From Anaerostipes sp. 992a (GTDB lineage: Bacteria; Bacillota; Clostridia; Lachnospirales; Lachnospiraceae), in assembly GCF_001940245.1 (NCBI RefSeq), contig NZ_MJIG01000004.1, forward strand, positions 1,426,001 through 1,490,000: a DNA stretch of 64,000 nt, in the 5' to 3' direction. Positions 26,161 to 35,071 of this stretch are shown here, in pieces (the first letter of the stretch is position 1; every line of letters starts with the position of its first letter). The notes beneath the pieces are model-generated. The model was given only the letters and a program-made list of their open reading frames with translations. It did no database searches and was not told the origin of the DNA. The position numbers and the translations under genes were made by a program.

Positions 26161-28016
26161 CAGTCGGTCATTTTTTGCGGACAGTTCATACATGCTATCC
26201 TTTTCTGTTCTCTGCTCCTGCGTTTGCTCTCGTTTGATTTCTCCCTCCGTATCTTCTTGGCACAAGCAGGACAATACCTTGATGCACCAGAGCCCGGGAC
26301 ATATTCAACGCCGCACACCGTACAATTTTTAGCGGGCATTGCTGCCCACCGTTTTGTAGGTATGATATGTAATTCATCGACAAAGCCGATGAATTTATAG
26401 TAAATCTTGATTTCCTGCTTCACTGTTCCGTCTGCCATCTTCTCACGCTCCGAAACAAGTATCTTGTCTATGAGTGCGTTTATAACTGTTGCATCCAGTT
26501 CTTTTAAGCCTTGATAATTTCGGATAAGGGCGAGGAAGTCACGGATTCCCCGTGATTTCTCGTAGCTTTCATTAAGAGTTTCCGTCACCTCTTTCAGCCT
26601 TGCTTCAATTTCAAGCTGCTCTTTCTGGTATTTCCCCGACATCATCTCAAAATTCCGCTCGGTAATACGCTCCATGACCTTATCCTCGTAGAGAGAGGAA
26701 AACAGCCTGTCCAGTTCCGCAAGGCGTTTGTTCAGCTTCTTACGTTCTTTCTCTAATGCTTTCGCCCTGCTCTGGTCTGTTTCCGTGAGCCGCTTTTCTA
26801 TGGCCCTGACCGCCTTTTCATCATTCACTGCCATATCCGCAAAACAGTTGATGTCGGCAAGAACGGCATTGAATAAATCCCTTGCTTCTATATTGTGGGC
26901 ACTACACTCGCTTCTTCCGTTTCTTGCATAATTATTACATGAATACTGTACACAGTCGATAATCTCTGGGCGTTTCCTCCTGTGTACGTTCATTGCCCGC
27001 AGAGCACATCCGCAGTCCACACACTTGATAACGCCTGCAAAAATATTTACAAATCCTCCCTTGTTCTGTGGAAGCCTACGACTTGTAATAAGCTGTTGGA
27101 CAATATCAAATTCCTCCTGCGTGACTATTCCCTCATGGGTATTGGGTATCACTTCCCATTCTTCGGGCAGCTTAGAGGGGCGTTTCTTGCTTTTCATATT
27201 GGCGGCAATCCGTTTGTAGCCTACAAGATTTCCCGCATATATCGGGCTTCTTAAAATGCTCCTCACGCTGTTCCCACTCCAAATATAGCGTTTGTCCTCG
27301 TTCCCCTCAAAATGACGTTCAAAGCCTGTTTCGCCACGCTCCGCCGCATAAGCGGCAGGGCGTAGGATATGCTGTTTATTAAGATGTCTGCAAATTTTGG
27401 CAACTCCATTCCCTTTTAATGCAAGGTCGAATATCTCTTTTACAACATGTGCCACTTTATCATCTATCAGCAGATGGTTGTGGTCGGCAGGGTCTTTGAT
27501 ATAGCCATAAGGGGCGGTAGTTCCCATGAATTTCCCCTGTTGAAACCTCGCCCGATATGCCGATTTTATCTTAACAGATATGTCAGCGGCATACATTTCG
27601 TTTAAAATGTTGCGGAAAGGCGTGATGTCCATAGCAGATTTATTCAAGGTATCTACGCCGTCATTGACCGCTATATACCTCACGTTATGCTCTGGGAAGA
27701 AAACTTCCAGATATAACCCACAATCAAGATAGTTTCTCCCCAGACGGGATAAATCTTTCGTAATCACGCAGTTTATCAGACCGCTTTCAATGTCTTTTAT
27801 CATATTCTGGAAACTTGGTCTTTGGAAATTTGTACCAGAATAACCATCGTCCACATACGTTTTTGCTATGTGCCATCCCTGCTTTTTCACATAATCCGTG
27901 AGGATGGATTTCTGTGTCGCAATGCTCGCACTCTCGTTATCCGTACCATCGTCTTTAGATAAGCGGCAATAAATGCCGACTAAATAGATTTTCTTTTCTT
28001 CTTTGATTCCTGCCAT
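26160..28016 (-). CDS. Large serine recombinase (TnpX-like)
   Basis: 618 residues. The resolvase domain has catalytic Ser20 in GIYCRLSKDD, ITKDLSRLGRN and NDGVDT. It is followed by the recombinase domain, a zinc ribbon (CVDCGCALRAMNVHRR..CNNYARNGRSECSAH), a long coiled coil and a DUF4368-like tail with a second Cys cluster (CTVCGVEYVPGSGASRYCPACAKK). It catalyses excision and insertion of the transposon. The stop codon lies at the left junction itself. Complete. Confidence 0.92.
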   Translation of the reverse strand: MAGIKEEKKIYLVGIYCRLSKDDGTDNESASIATQKSILTDYVKKQGWHIAKTYVDDGYSGTNFQRPSFQNMIKDIESGLINCVITKDLSRLGRNYLDCGLYLEVFFPEHNVRYIAVNDGVDTLNKSAMDITPFRNILNEMYAADISVKIKSAYRARFQQGKFMGTTAPYGYIKDPADHNHLLIDDKVAHVVKEIFDLALKGNGVAKICRHLNKQHILRPAAYAAERGETGFERHFEGNEDKRYIWSGNSVRSILRSPIYAGNLVGYKRIAANMKSKKRPSKLPEEWEVIPNTHEGIVTQEEFDIVQQLITSRRLPQNKGGFVNIFAGVIKCVDCGCALRAMNVHRRKRPEIIDCVQYSCNNYARNGRSECSAHNIEARDLFNAVLADINCFADMAVNDEKAVRAIEKRLTETDQSRAKALEKERKKLNKRLAELDRLFSSLYEDKVMERITERNFEMMSGKYQKEQLEIEARLKEVTETLNESYEKSRGIRDFLALIRNYQGLKELDATVINALIDKILVSEREKMADGTVKQEIKIYYKFIGFVDELHIIPTKRWAAMPAKNCTVCGVEYVPGSGASRYCPACAKKIRREKSNESKRRSREQKRIACMNCPQKMTD

Positions 28017-28070
28017 ACTGTAAAACCTCCGTATCTGTCCTATCTGTTTTCATGTCCCATTGCGTACATT

Positions 28071-28334
28071 CTAAGCGGACAGCCCCTCATTGTCGAAGGT
28101 GTCGCCCTCGGCAATCTTCTTCCGAATATCCTCGGAGATAATCGGGACAAACGCTTCTGTAACGGTCTGTGTGCCGACATATTCACGGCTGATTATCATC
28201 TGCACTGGTGCTTTTGGCACGATACGCTTTCTCTTTTTATCTGCTTTCTTATCCTCGCCCATACTTAAATCTTCCTTTCCAGACAGGGCAGGGAAGAGTT
28301 TGGAAATGTCCCCGCCCTGCCAATCAGATACCAT
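28071..28334 (-). CDS. Hypothetical 87-aa element protein
   Basis: A charged, lysine-rich small protein (GEDKKADKKRKRIVPKAPVQMIISREYVGTQTVTEAFVPIISEDIRKK) whose start overlaps the stop of the PC4-like gene (TAATGG), so translation is coupled. It lies just upstream of the recombinase gene. The function is unknown; its position fits an accessory of recombination. Confidence 0.6.
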   Translation of the reverse strand: MVSDWQGGDISKLFPALSGKEDLSMGEDKKADKKRKRIVPKAPVQMIISREYVGTQTVTEAFVPIISEDIRKKIAEGDTFDNEGLSA

Positions 28335-28564
28335 TAATCCTCGCTGTTTAATTCTTTCTGTAATGCTTTAAGGAGTGCCGCCGCTTCATCAGCGTTCAGC
28401 GTGATTCCCTTGCCGCACTTTTCACGGTTCGGGGAAAAGCTGCGGATGTCATACTTCGGCTCTTTCCCATTCCATGAAATGAGATTGATTTCCTTTGTGT
28501 AGCCACTGTCGCCCGTAGACAATACTGCGATTTCCTTTACGATTTCATACTGGATTTCTCTCAT
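28334..28564 (-). CDS. PC4-like transcriptional coactivator (YdbC family)
   Basis: 76 residues with the YdbC/PC4 single-stranded DNA-binding pattern KEINLISWNGKEPKYDIRSFSPNREKCGKGITLNADEAAALLKAL. Such proteins bind ssDNA and are common in Firmicute mobile elements, where they may help transfer or replication. It lies between parB and the 87-aa gene in one operon. Confidence 0.8.
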   Translation of the reverse strand: MREIQYEIVKEIAVLSTGDSGYTKEINLISWNGKEPKYDIRSFSPNREKCGKGITLNADEAAALLKALQKELNSED

Positions 28565-28609
28565 TCTCCATACCTCAACTCTCTGTATTTACTTCCCGAA
28601 AAAAGAAGA

Positions 28610-29464
28610 TTAGCGGCTGTCACGGTTGCGTTTCCTCTGCAACTCACGCTCCAAAAGTTTGATGATGGTTTCCTCCATCTGCTTCGGCGTTGTGTTCTTC
28701 GGAAAGTATTTTTTCAGCTTGCTTGTGTTGATTTTCAAGGTTTCTTTCTGGTTGCCCTTTTCCTCCGTCATAATCGCAAATATCGTATCCATGTCAAGCC
28801 GCCCGCTCTGGCTTAACTGTTTCATCCGCTGTGCCTGTGAGAGTGAGGGCGTTGCTTCTTCGCTCTCCATCGTGGCAAAGAGGTTTTCCTGCTCGTCTTT
28901 CTTCAAGAAGGACAGTTCCACCGCAGGCGTGAGGGCGATTTTCCCCTCGTCCACCATCTGCAAAATCGGCGGTATCAGTTCCGTCAGGCGGATAAAACGC
29001 TGCACGGTCATCCTGCCCACGCCGAAGCCCTGTGCCACCTTGTCGTCCGTCCGCAACTTCGTCACAACTTGTGACGAGGTTAAGTCTGTGCGGAAACCCT
29101 GCCGCTTCATGGCTTCGGATTTCATCTTGTAAGCAAACGCCCGCTCCGATGGCAGGATATTCTCACGCTGCAAATTGCTGTCTACAAGGGTGATGATGGC
29201 TCGGTCACGGTCTAAGGGCAGGACAAACGCAGGCACGGTATTTATCCCTGCAAGTTCAGAAGCACGGACACGCCGCTGTCCTGCAATCACTTCATAACCG
29301 TCCCCGTCCTCTTTCGGGCGTGTGATTATCGGCGTGACAATGCCAAATTCCTTGATGCTTTCCGCTAACTCTGACAGTGTTTCATCTTCTGCCACATGAA
29401 ACGGATTGTCGGGGAACGGGTACAAGTCTTTGGTCTTTAACACCTTAAAATCCTGTTTCTTCAT
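28610..29464 (-). CDS. ParB/RepB/Spo0J-type DNA-binding protein
   Basis: 284 residues. The N-terminal ParB/sulfiredoxin-like domain has the nucleotide-binding motif EVIAGQRRVRASELAG and the VDSNLQREN box. A central HTH (KVAQGFGVGRMTVQRFIRL) follows and the C-terminus is basic. No ParA partner is adjacent. It may act in element maintenance or regulation rather than segregation. It is 8 bp after the relaxase gene. Confidence 0.9.
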   Translation of the reverse strand: MKKQDFKVLKTKDLYPFPDNPFHVAEDETLSELAESIKEFGIVTPIITRPKEDGDGYEVIAGQRRVRASELAGINTVPAFVLPLDRDRAIITLVDSNLQRENILPSERAFAYKMKSEAMKRQGFRTDLTSSQVVTKLRTDDKVAQGFGVGRMTVQRFIRLTELIPPILQMVDEGKIALTPAVELSFLKKDEQENLFATMESEEATPSLSQAQRMKQLSQSGRLDMDTIFAIMTEEKGNQKETLKINTSKLKKYFPKNTTPKQMEETIIKLLERELQRKRNRDSR

Positions 29465-29472
29465 TCACATAT

Positions 29473-30438
29473 CTACCTTTCTTTCGCTCTGCTTCTATGA
29501 TTTTTCTGCAATTCTTCCAACACTTCGGGCGGTATTTTTGACAGCAGCCGCCCCATCTGCTCGTTGGTTCTCTGCAATTCAAATATCTTCTGATTCGCTT
29601 TCTGCACCTTTAGTTCCTGCTCGTACTTTTCATCACGCATACGCCCCGCATAGTCTGATTCCTGCCCAATTCTCTCTTTCAAACTGTCGATATACGCCTG
29701 CTGTTTCCCGATTTCCTTAGAGAATTTCTCCACGTCTGGCAGCCATGCAGAGAGTAAATCTAACGCTTTATCCCTTTTCTTCCCTGCGTTAAAGGCGTTG
29801 ATGTCGGATAGGGCAGACACGATTTCTTCATACTGTTTATCAAGCCTGCCGCCTAATTTATAGAGCCATGTGGGGACGTGTTTCCGCTTGGTTTCCATTG
29901 AGGACTGCCCCCGTTCAAGCTGATTCCACCGTGAGGACATCCGCTCATGGTAGGCGGTCTGCCACTCGGATAATGATTTCTGGTTGCCTAAGATAGCTTT
30001 CGCTGACAGCTTATTGTCTGGCGTAATCGGCACAAAGCAGAGGTGCATATGGGGCGTTCTCTCGTCCATATGGACGACAGCGGAGAGGATATTCTGCTTT
30101 CCAACACGCTCCGAAATGAAGTCAAGAGCCGTCTGGAAATACGCTTTTTGTTCTTCGGGCGGTAACTGGTTCATAAATTCTGGTGAAGCTGTGATGAGCG
30201 TTTCCACCATCATCACGCTGTCTTTCCTTGTCCTGCACCCCGCTTCGGCTACCATGCGGTTAATCTCTTTCTTGTAGGTGTACTTTGGTGGTGCTATGAG
30301 ATGGTAATTGTTTTTAGAGCGTTCCATATCTATATCTGGGTTGCTTTTGTAGGCTTCTTTCTTCCGCTCGTTGTGGCGTTCACAAGCCGCAACGCCGCCC
30401 GCTTTTCGTTTCTGGAAACGCAGGATTGCATAAGGCAT
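29473..30438 (-). CDS. MobV-family relaxase (TnpZ-like)
   Basis: About 321 residues from ATG at 30438 (AAAGGAGGAATCC upstream). It opens MPYAILRFQKRK and has the MobV histidine triad VVHMDERTPHMHLCFVPIT with the N-terminal ERSKNNYHLI region. The C-terminal coiled coil is typical of Pre/Mob proteins. It nicks the oriT at 30715-30752 and pilots the strand into the recipient, using a mating pore supplied by another element. Longer upstream starts run through the repeat region and are unlikely. Confidence 0.92.
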   Translation of the reverse strand: MPYAILRFQKRKAGGVAACERHNERKKEAYKSNPDIDMERSKNNYHLIAPPKYTYKKEINRMVAEAGCRTRKDSVMMVETLITASPEFMNQLPPEEQKAYFQTALDFISERVGKQNILSAVVHMDERTPHMHLCFVPITPDNKLSAKAILGNQKSLSEWQTAYHERMSSRWNQLERGQSSMETKRKHVPTWLYKLGGRLDKQYEEIVSALSDINAFNAGKKRDKALDLLSAWLPDVEKFSKEIGKQQAYIDSLKERIGQESDYAGRMRDEKYEQELKVQKANQKIFELQRTNEQMGRLLSKIPPEVLEELQKNHRSRAKER

Positions 30439-30478
30439 AGGCGGATTCCTCCTTTCTTTCGGCGGGTGACCGTCCTTT

Positions 30479-31023
30479 GGGGTGACAGCGGTGACGGTGG
30501 TGACAGCAGTTTTGGGATACCCCCTGCCGACTGCCGCAACTGTCACCCTCACCCCCTGCATGACGGTCATGTCGATGATGACGGTGTTTTTGGGATACCC
30601 CCCTCGCAAGAGCCGTCACCGTCATGCCGCCATTCTTTTATCCGAAGCCGTAAGGCGTAGGATAGCAGGGCACAGCCCTGCCTTAAGGGAGTCCAGAGGG
30701 AACGTCTGGCACACGACTTTGCAGGGCAAAGTGTAGTGTGTTACACCCTGTAAACGCAGTCGGAAAAATCGGAATGATTTTTCTGACCGCAGGGGTGGTT
30801 TTACACGACCGAAAAGGGCGAGTAAATCTCACGCCTGCATTTTGCGTTTACGGGGTGTTCTCCCGTAGGGATGACAGCGGCAGGGTATCCTAAAATCACT
30901 GTCACCACCGTCACTGCTGTCACCCGCAGGGCAGAGCCGCCAGCTTTACATGGCTTTAAGCGTCAATGACAGTAACAGGGGGGTATCCTAATATCGCTGT
31001 CACCACCATCACCGCTGTCACCC
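30479..31023. repeat. Four iteron-like 43-bp repeats in inverted pairs
   Basis: The unit GGGTGACAGCGGTGA(C/T)GGTGGTGACAG, then a short AT spacer and GGATACCCC, occurs at 30479-30524 (plus strand), 30560-30604 (plus, degenerate), 30883-30925 (minus) and 30979-31023 (minus, overlapping the 3' end of the ATPase gene). The pairs face each other around the oriT. They are probably binding sites for the RepA-like ATPase or relaxase system, or an origin of replication. Confidence 0.75.
30715..30752 (+). other. oriT of the MobV (pMV158) type
   Basis: ACTTTGC-AGG-GCAAAGT forms one hairpin and is followed by GTGTA-GTGTGT-TACAC. This matches the pMV158 arrangement, where MobM nicks within TAGTGTG/TTA. 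It lies about 280 bp upstream of the MobV relaxase start in the same element. Confidence 0.85.
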
Positions 31024-31988
31024 GCCCTCCTTGCAAGGGCAATCCGCCTGCCGTCTTTCCTGCGGCTGTACTGGTAGCAGATACGGTTCTCGCTTAAAAA
31101 TGTGGTGCGGTATTCATTCAGCCATTTCGTAATCACCGTGGGTATGGTTTCCGTTTCCCCCATAGCGGCTAACAGTTCCGTTGCCGTGCCTATCCATTCT
31201 TCCTTATCCCTCATAAAATCCACCAACCGAAAAAGGACATCTGGTATCGTTTCTTTCGCAAGCTGCTCCTGCGTTTTCCGCTCCACAAGCTCCCAACGGC
31301 AATCACGGAAACGCAGCGTGTATTCCTGATAAGGCGTGTCCCTGCCCGTCACATACAGCTTGGCGGTGTCAGACGCACGTTTCTCCTTTTCCAGAACAAA
31401 GGTAGCGTCCGCACTCCCCGTTAATCCTGTCGTCCCAGACACCTTGTTGAACACGTCGCTGTCATTCTGCTTTCGGATGTGGTGTACGACAATGACCGCC
31501 AGAGAGTGCCTGTCGGCAAAGTCTTTGATGAGGGAGATGTCCCCATAGTCGCTTGCATAGGCATTGTCTTTTGAAGCTGTACGGACTTTCTGCAAGGTAT
31601 CAATGACAATGAGCCTGCTGTCTGGGTAATCTTTCAGATAATCTTCAAGCTGCACGATAAGACCGTCTGACAGCTTGCAGCTTGCCACGGCAAAGTGGAG
31701 CCGCCCGCTTGCTTCGTCCGTCAAACGAAATAACCTGTCCTGTATGCGGCAGAACGTGTCCTCAAGGCAGAGGTAAAGCACATCGCCCTCCATTGTCGGC
31801 ATATCCCATAAAGGGATTCCCTGCGACACGCATAAGCATAGCTTCAGCATGAGCCAGCTTTTGCCTATCTTTTGTGAGCCGCAGAACAGCGATAAGCCTG
31901 TCGGGATAAGGCTGTCCACCACAAAGGATGGTTTCTCAAGCGGTTCATAAAGGAGCGTTTCGGCGTTGACTGTCTGTAACTTCTGCAT
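30963..31988 (-). CDS. RepA-like AAA/RecA-fold ATPase
   Basis: 341 residues. Walker A FCGSQKIGKSW, Walker B SRLIVIDTL and the downstream VIVVHHIRK motif place it in the AAA_25/RSF1010 RepA helicase group. The C-terminal 20 residues are encoded by one of the iteron repeats (GDSGDGGDSDIRIPPCYCH), an odd overlap. It is likely a hexameric helicase or loader for plasmid-like replication of the excised circle. RBS AAAGGAGGAAAGCC. Confidence 0.85.
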   Translation of the reverse strand: MQKLQTVNAETLLYEPLEKPSFVVDSLIPTGLSLFCGSQKIGKSWLMLKLCLCVSQGIPLWDMPTMEGDVLYLCLEDTFCRIQDRLFRLTDEASGRLHFAVASCKLSDGLIVQLEDYLKDYPDSRLIVIDTLQKVRTASKDNAYASDYGDISLIKDFADRHSLAVIVVHHIRKQNDSDVFNKVSGTTGLTGSADATFVLEKEKRASDTAKLYVTGRDTPYQEYTLRFRDCRWELVERKTQEQLAKETIPDVLFRLVDFMRDKEEWIGTATELLAAMGETETIPTVITKWLNEYRTTFLSENRICYQYSRRKDGRRIALARRAGDSGDGGDSDIRIPPCYCH

Positions 31989-32617
31989 GGCTTTCCTCCT
32001 TTCGGGCGGTGTCTTTGTTTTCGTTGCACATAGGCGTTGACCTCCTTAAAAATAGATTTACTCCCACGGAAAAAAGTGAGAGTATGTAATGCCGCCAATC
32101 CCACACAAATAAAAAACAGATTTCTTTTTCGGGCGGTGTCGGTCACGGTTGGAGATATTTCTTCAATTTCCGCCTTTACTTTCTCCTTTGCAATCGCAAC
32201 AGATTTCTGTATTGCCGAAGCGGTGCAATGCTCCATAGCGGCGATTTGGTAAAAATTGAACTCATACTCGTAGTAGAGCAGGAAACGCCGCCTTTGTATC
32301 TCTGGAAGGCTCCCAACCGCCTTATAGAGCGTTTCATTCCGTTCTTCCTCAACCATGCGTTCATCAAGGCTCTTAGGCACACGCAACGCCCGTCTGTAAA
32401 GGGTTTCGTCCCATACCTCGTTAAACTCCCTGTGCCGCTCGTCCCATTAGAAAAGATTCCTGTTCCTGCGCTCCATCTGCCGAAACTCCATAAAGAACTG
32501 TTCCGACACTTCCAACTCGTGGGATTTGCCCTGCCCGTCCTTAAAGCTGATAAAATACCTTGTGCCGCTTTCCGTGGATTCCTCCCGAAGCGTGTATGCC
32601 TTAACCCTGTATGCCAT
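31865..32617 (-). pseudogene. Sigma-70-like regulator interrupted by an in-frame TAA
   Basis: ATG 32617 (GCAGGAGGACAACAGG) starts MAYRVKAYTLREESTESGTRYFISFKDGQGKSHELEVSEQFFMEF..RRNRNLF. A TAA (32449-32447) interrupts it, and the same frame continues WDERHREFNEVWDETLYRRALRVPKSLDE..LPEIQRRRFLLYYEYEFNFYQIAAMEHCTASAIQKSVAIAKEKVK, region 4 of a sigma-like factor. The frame then overlaps the ATPase gene by about 120 bp, so the true end may be earlier. It is either a pseudogene, or the two halves are made separately. It lies directly downstream of the group II intron. Confidence 0.7.
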
Positions 32618-32640
32618 CCTGTTGTCCTCCTGCAAATCGA

Positions 32641-34485
32641 GTAGGAGGAATTTCTCTTGATTGAGAAATTCCGACCTCTCACACCACCGTGCGTACCGTT
32701 CGGTACACGGCGGTTCAATCAACTTAACAAGTAACACACCTTTCGGTGTAGTAATCTAACATTGAGACTAATCCGAATGAGGTTAGTCTCTTATTGCTTA
32801 TAGCTTGGCATACATCTGAACCTCGACATACTCTTGCGAACCCTTTAGCGTAGGATGTTCGCTTTGCTGCCCATTGGGGCACGCCTAGTTTCATTAAATT
32901 CTTTGCCCTGTTTTGTGGTGTTTTCCATTGTTTCCATATACACATACGAAGTCTGAATCGGATATGTTTATCCATTTCTCTGCACAGATGTTTCATACTC
33001 CCTATCTTGAAGTAGTTAACCCATCCTCTGATAAGTTGATTGAGTTTCTCCACTTTGTAGCTGTTGCTTACACCCCAGCTACGACAGGTGAGTTCCTTCA
33101 TCCTCTTCTTGAATTTCTCAACTGATTTTGCATGTGGCTTCGCCTTGTATTGGTGTGCTCTTGAATCAAAATAGAATCCAAATCCAAGGTATTTGAGTCC
33201 TTGCGGTTTATCCACTTTACTCTTTGTCATGTTGACCTTAAGCCCTAGTTTCTCCTCAATGAATCGAGAGATATTTCTCATTACTCGATTTGCAGACATT
33301 TCACTCCCAACCATAATGATACAGTCATCCGCATATCTCGCGAAATTGAGCCCTCGCTTTTCCATTTCTTTGTCAAGTTCATTGAGCATGATATTCGCTA
33401 ATAGCGGAGAAAGATTTCCTCCTTGCGGTGTTCCTATTACAGAGTCTTCATACTCATCATCAATCATAATTCCACTGACAAGATACTTTCTCACAATGGA
33501 GATGACATCTCCATCCTTGATTGTTCTTCCAATTAAGGTCATCAGCTTGTCATGATTTACTGTGTCAAAGAACTTTTCCAAGTCAATGTCTACAATCCAA
33601 TCATTACCATCATTCATCATATCAAGTGCTGTTAGGATTGCTTGTTGTGCACACCTATTCGGTCTGAATCCATAACTGTGGTCATGGAATTGTTCCTCAT
33701 AGATTGGTGTTAGTACCTGTGCAATGGCTTGTTGTACAAATCTGTCTGTTACCGTTGGTACTCCTAGGTTTCTGACACCACCATCAGGCTTTGGTATCTC
33801 CACTCTTCGTACTGGTTGAGGTTTGTATTTTCTTGTCCTCAACTGTTCCTTGATGATTTCGCCGTTCTTTGCAAGATGTTCCTTGAGTTCTGTGTACTTC
33901 ATTCCGTCCACTCCCTCTGCACCTTTGTTTCGTACGACTTGCAGATATGCTCTGTTGAGATTATCACTAGATAATATCTGCTCCATTAGATTACTTGTGT
34001 CCATGCGTTCTTTCCTTTCCGTCTCGCTTGATTTGACCATCTTTTACCCGATTGGTTACGGCAGATGTTGTCATTTCTGCAATACGAGACATACTCAAAC
34101 TGATTGATTGTTCGCCCCTTCACTCCATCCCCATTACAGAGACTTCTTCACTACTATGGGCTCGGCTGATTTCTCACAGTTCGTTGTTACTAGGCTGATG
34201 ATACCTCTGTGAGACCTCCACGCTTAAGGTGCACGCTCTTTCCTCTCATCTATCCGCCACATTTACTCGTACTTCCAGCAACTTTTGGACTTCATCTCCT
34301 TTTGCAGACTTATCCGTATTTCCGAGCCTTATATGTGATTTCTGTCCGTCGGACCAAGAGTTTGCTTACAGCTTCCTTCAGATTCCACCTCACGATGGAC
34401 ACCCTTGCTGTTCGGCTATACACTTCCTCGTTGCCTAGGCGTGTTCGGGACTTTCACCCGTTAGAGCGCGCCCATGGCGCGCAAA
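32641..34485 (-). mobile_element. Group IIC intron
   Basis: The minus-strand 3' part shows domain V (GAACCGCC..GGTGGTGTGAGAGGTC, about 32672-32712) and domain VI (GGAATTTCTC/GAGAAATTCC with the bulged A region), ending near 32641. The 5' end lies just past the T run of a terminator hairpin and begins TTTGCGCGCC..GGGCGCGCTCTAACGGG. A 5'-half RNA of about 450 nt precedes the maturase frame. Insertion right after a terminator is the hallmark of class C introns. Boundaries are approximate to a few bases. Confidence 0.85.
32724..34040 (-). CDS. ltrA: Group II intron reverse transcriptase/maturase
   Basis: 438 residues (or 426 from the internal ATG at 34004, which has GGAAAGGAAAG upstream). It contains reverse transcriptase motifs including RRVEIPKPDGGVRNLGVPTV, YGFRPNRCAQQAI, VDIDLEKFFDTVNH, IGTPQGGNLSPLLANI and the active-site FARYADD. 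A maturase domain X follows (INYFKIG-like GWVNYFKIGSM). No HNH endonuclease is seen, as in class C. It assists splicing and reverse-splices the intron into DNA. The frame is intact. Confidence 0.93.
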   Translation of the reverse strand: MVKSSETERKERMDTSNLMEQILSSDNLNRAYLQVVRNKGAEGVDGMKYTELKEHLAKNGEIIKEQLRTRKYKPQPVRRVEIPKPDGGVRNLGVPTVTDRFVQQAIAQVLTPIYEEQFHDHSYGFRPNRCAQQAILTALDMMNDGNDWIVDIDLEKFFDTVNHDKLMTLIGRTIKDGDVISIVRKYLVSGIMIDDEYEDSVIGTPQGGNLSPLLANIMLNELDKEMEKRGLNFARYADDCIIMVGSEMSANRVMRNISRFIEEKLGLKVNMTKSKVDKPQGLKYLGFGFYFDSRAHQYKAKPHAKSVEKFKKRMKELTCRSWGVSNSYKVEKLNQLIRGWVNYFKIGSMKHLCREMDKHIRFRLRMCIWKQWKTPQNRAKNLMKLGVPQWAAKRTSYAKGFARVCRGSDVCQAISNKRLTSFGLVSMLDYYTERCVTC

Positions 34486-34518
34486 CAAAATGAGTGAGGG
34501 GATTTCCATCCCTCACCC
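34486..34518 (-). terminator. Terminator used as the intron target
   Basis: GGGTGAGGG-ATGGAAAT-CCCCTCAC followed on the minus strand by TCATTTTGTTT. It ends the sigma-like gene at 34552 and sits directly against the intron 5' end. Confidence 0.85.
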
Positions 34519-34551
34519 AGTAGCCCGCAGGATGGCAGGCTGTTTTAGAAG

Positions 34552-34977
34552 CTATAAAATTTTCCGCAGCTTCTTCCGCAGATGGTCTAACCTCGCATAG
34601 ATGGCACCAGTCGTCAAATGCACAAGCGGGGCAATCTCCTTTGTGGAATACCCCTGCATTTTCAGCAGGACGATTTTCAAGGTACGCCCGTCCACCGTGA
34701 CTAATACTTGATAGAGATTTTCGCTCTCAATCTCTTCCAGTAACTCCGCAACCGTACCCACTTCCGCCTGCCGCTCCCTGCCTGCCATGTCCTCAAGATA
34801 TTCCGCAACGTCATTCGTCCATCGGTAAAACCGCCTGTTGGAATTGAAGTCTGCCCTGTCCGCCATGCGTATCTGCTCAATGGTCGCTTCATCAACGCCG
34901 CACTCACGCAGCAGCTTTTCCTCCGCTTCTTTCCAGATACGCCATTTCCTGTCCTCCCGTCCGTGGTTGTATGCCAT
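34552..34977 (-). CDS. Sigma-70-region-4-like regulator
   Basis: About 141 residues from ATG 34977 (GGAGGAAGTAAGA). The N-terminal half is charged and helical (GREDRKWRIWKEAEEKLLRECGVDEATIEQIR). The C-terminal helix-turn-helix LLKMQGYSTKEIAPLVHLTTGAIYARLDHLRKKL resembles sigma region 4. It belongs to a run of three sigma-like genes that regulate transfer or excision genes in many Firmicute elements. Confidence 0.75.
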   Translation of the reverse strand: MAYNHGREDRKWRIWKEAEEKLLRECGVDEATIEQIRMADRADFNSNRRFYRWTNDVAEYLEDMAGRERQAEVGTVAELLEEIESENLYQVLVTVDGRTLKIVLLKMQGYSTKEIAPLVHLTTGAIYARLDHLRKKLRKIL

Positions 34978-35014
34978 TCTTACTTCCTCCAATCAGAATT
35001 GATTGAGAGGGCAG

Positions 35015-35058
35015 AGAAAAGCCCCCTCATCTTCCCAAAGGAAAAAACAAGGGGGCTG
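35015..35058. terminator. Intrinsic terminator
   Basis: AGCCCCCT / AGGGGGCT stem with a 23-nt loop. On the minus strand it is followed by TTTTCTC and lies between the two sigma-like genes. Confidence 0.7.
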
Positions 35059-35071
35059 AACGCCTTAAATT

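Noticed and set aside
30330-30736. Several frames through the GC-rich iteron region
   Set aside because: The repeats keep more than one frame open; the MobV start with RBS at 30438 explains the coding part and the rest is oriT and repeats.
30479-31023. CRISPR array
   Set aside because: Four repeats occur but in opposite orientations, with unequal spacing and no cas genes; they fit iterons instead. No CRISPR array was seen anywhere in the window.
32176-32718. 180-codon frame overlapping the sigma-like gene
   Set aside because: Alternate frame of the interrupted sigma gene; its translation has no domain and includes intron domain V sequence.
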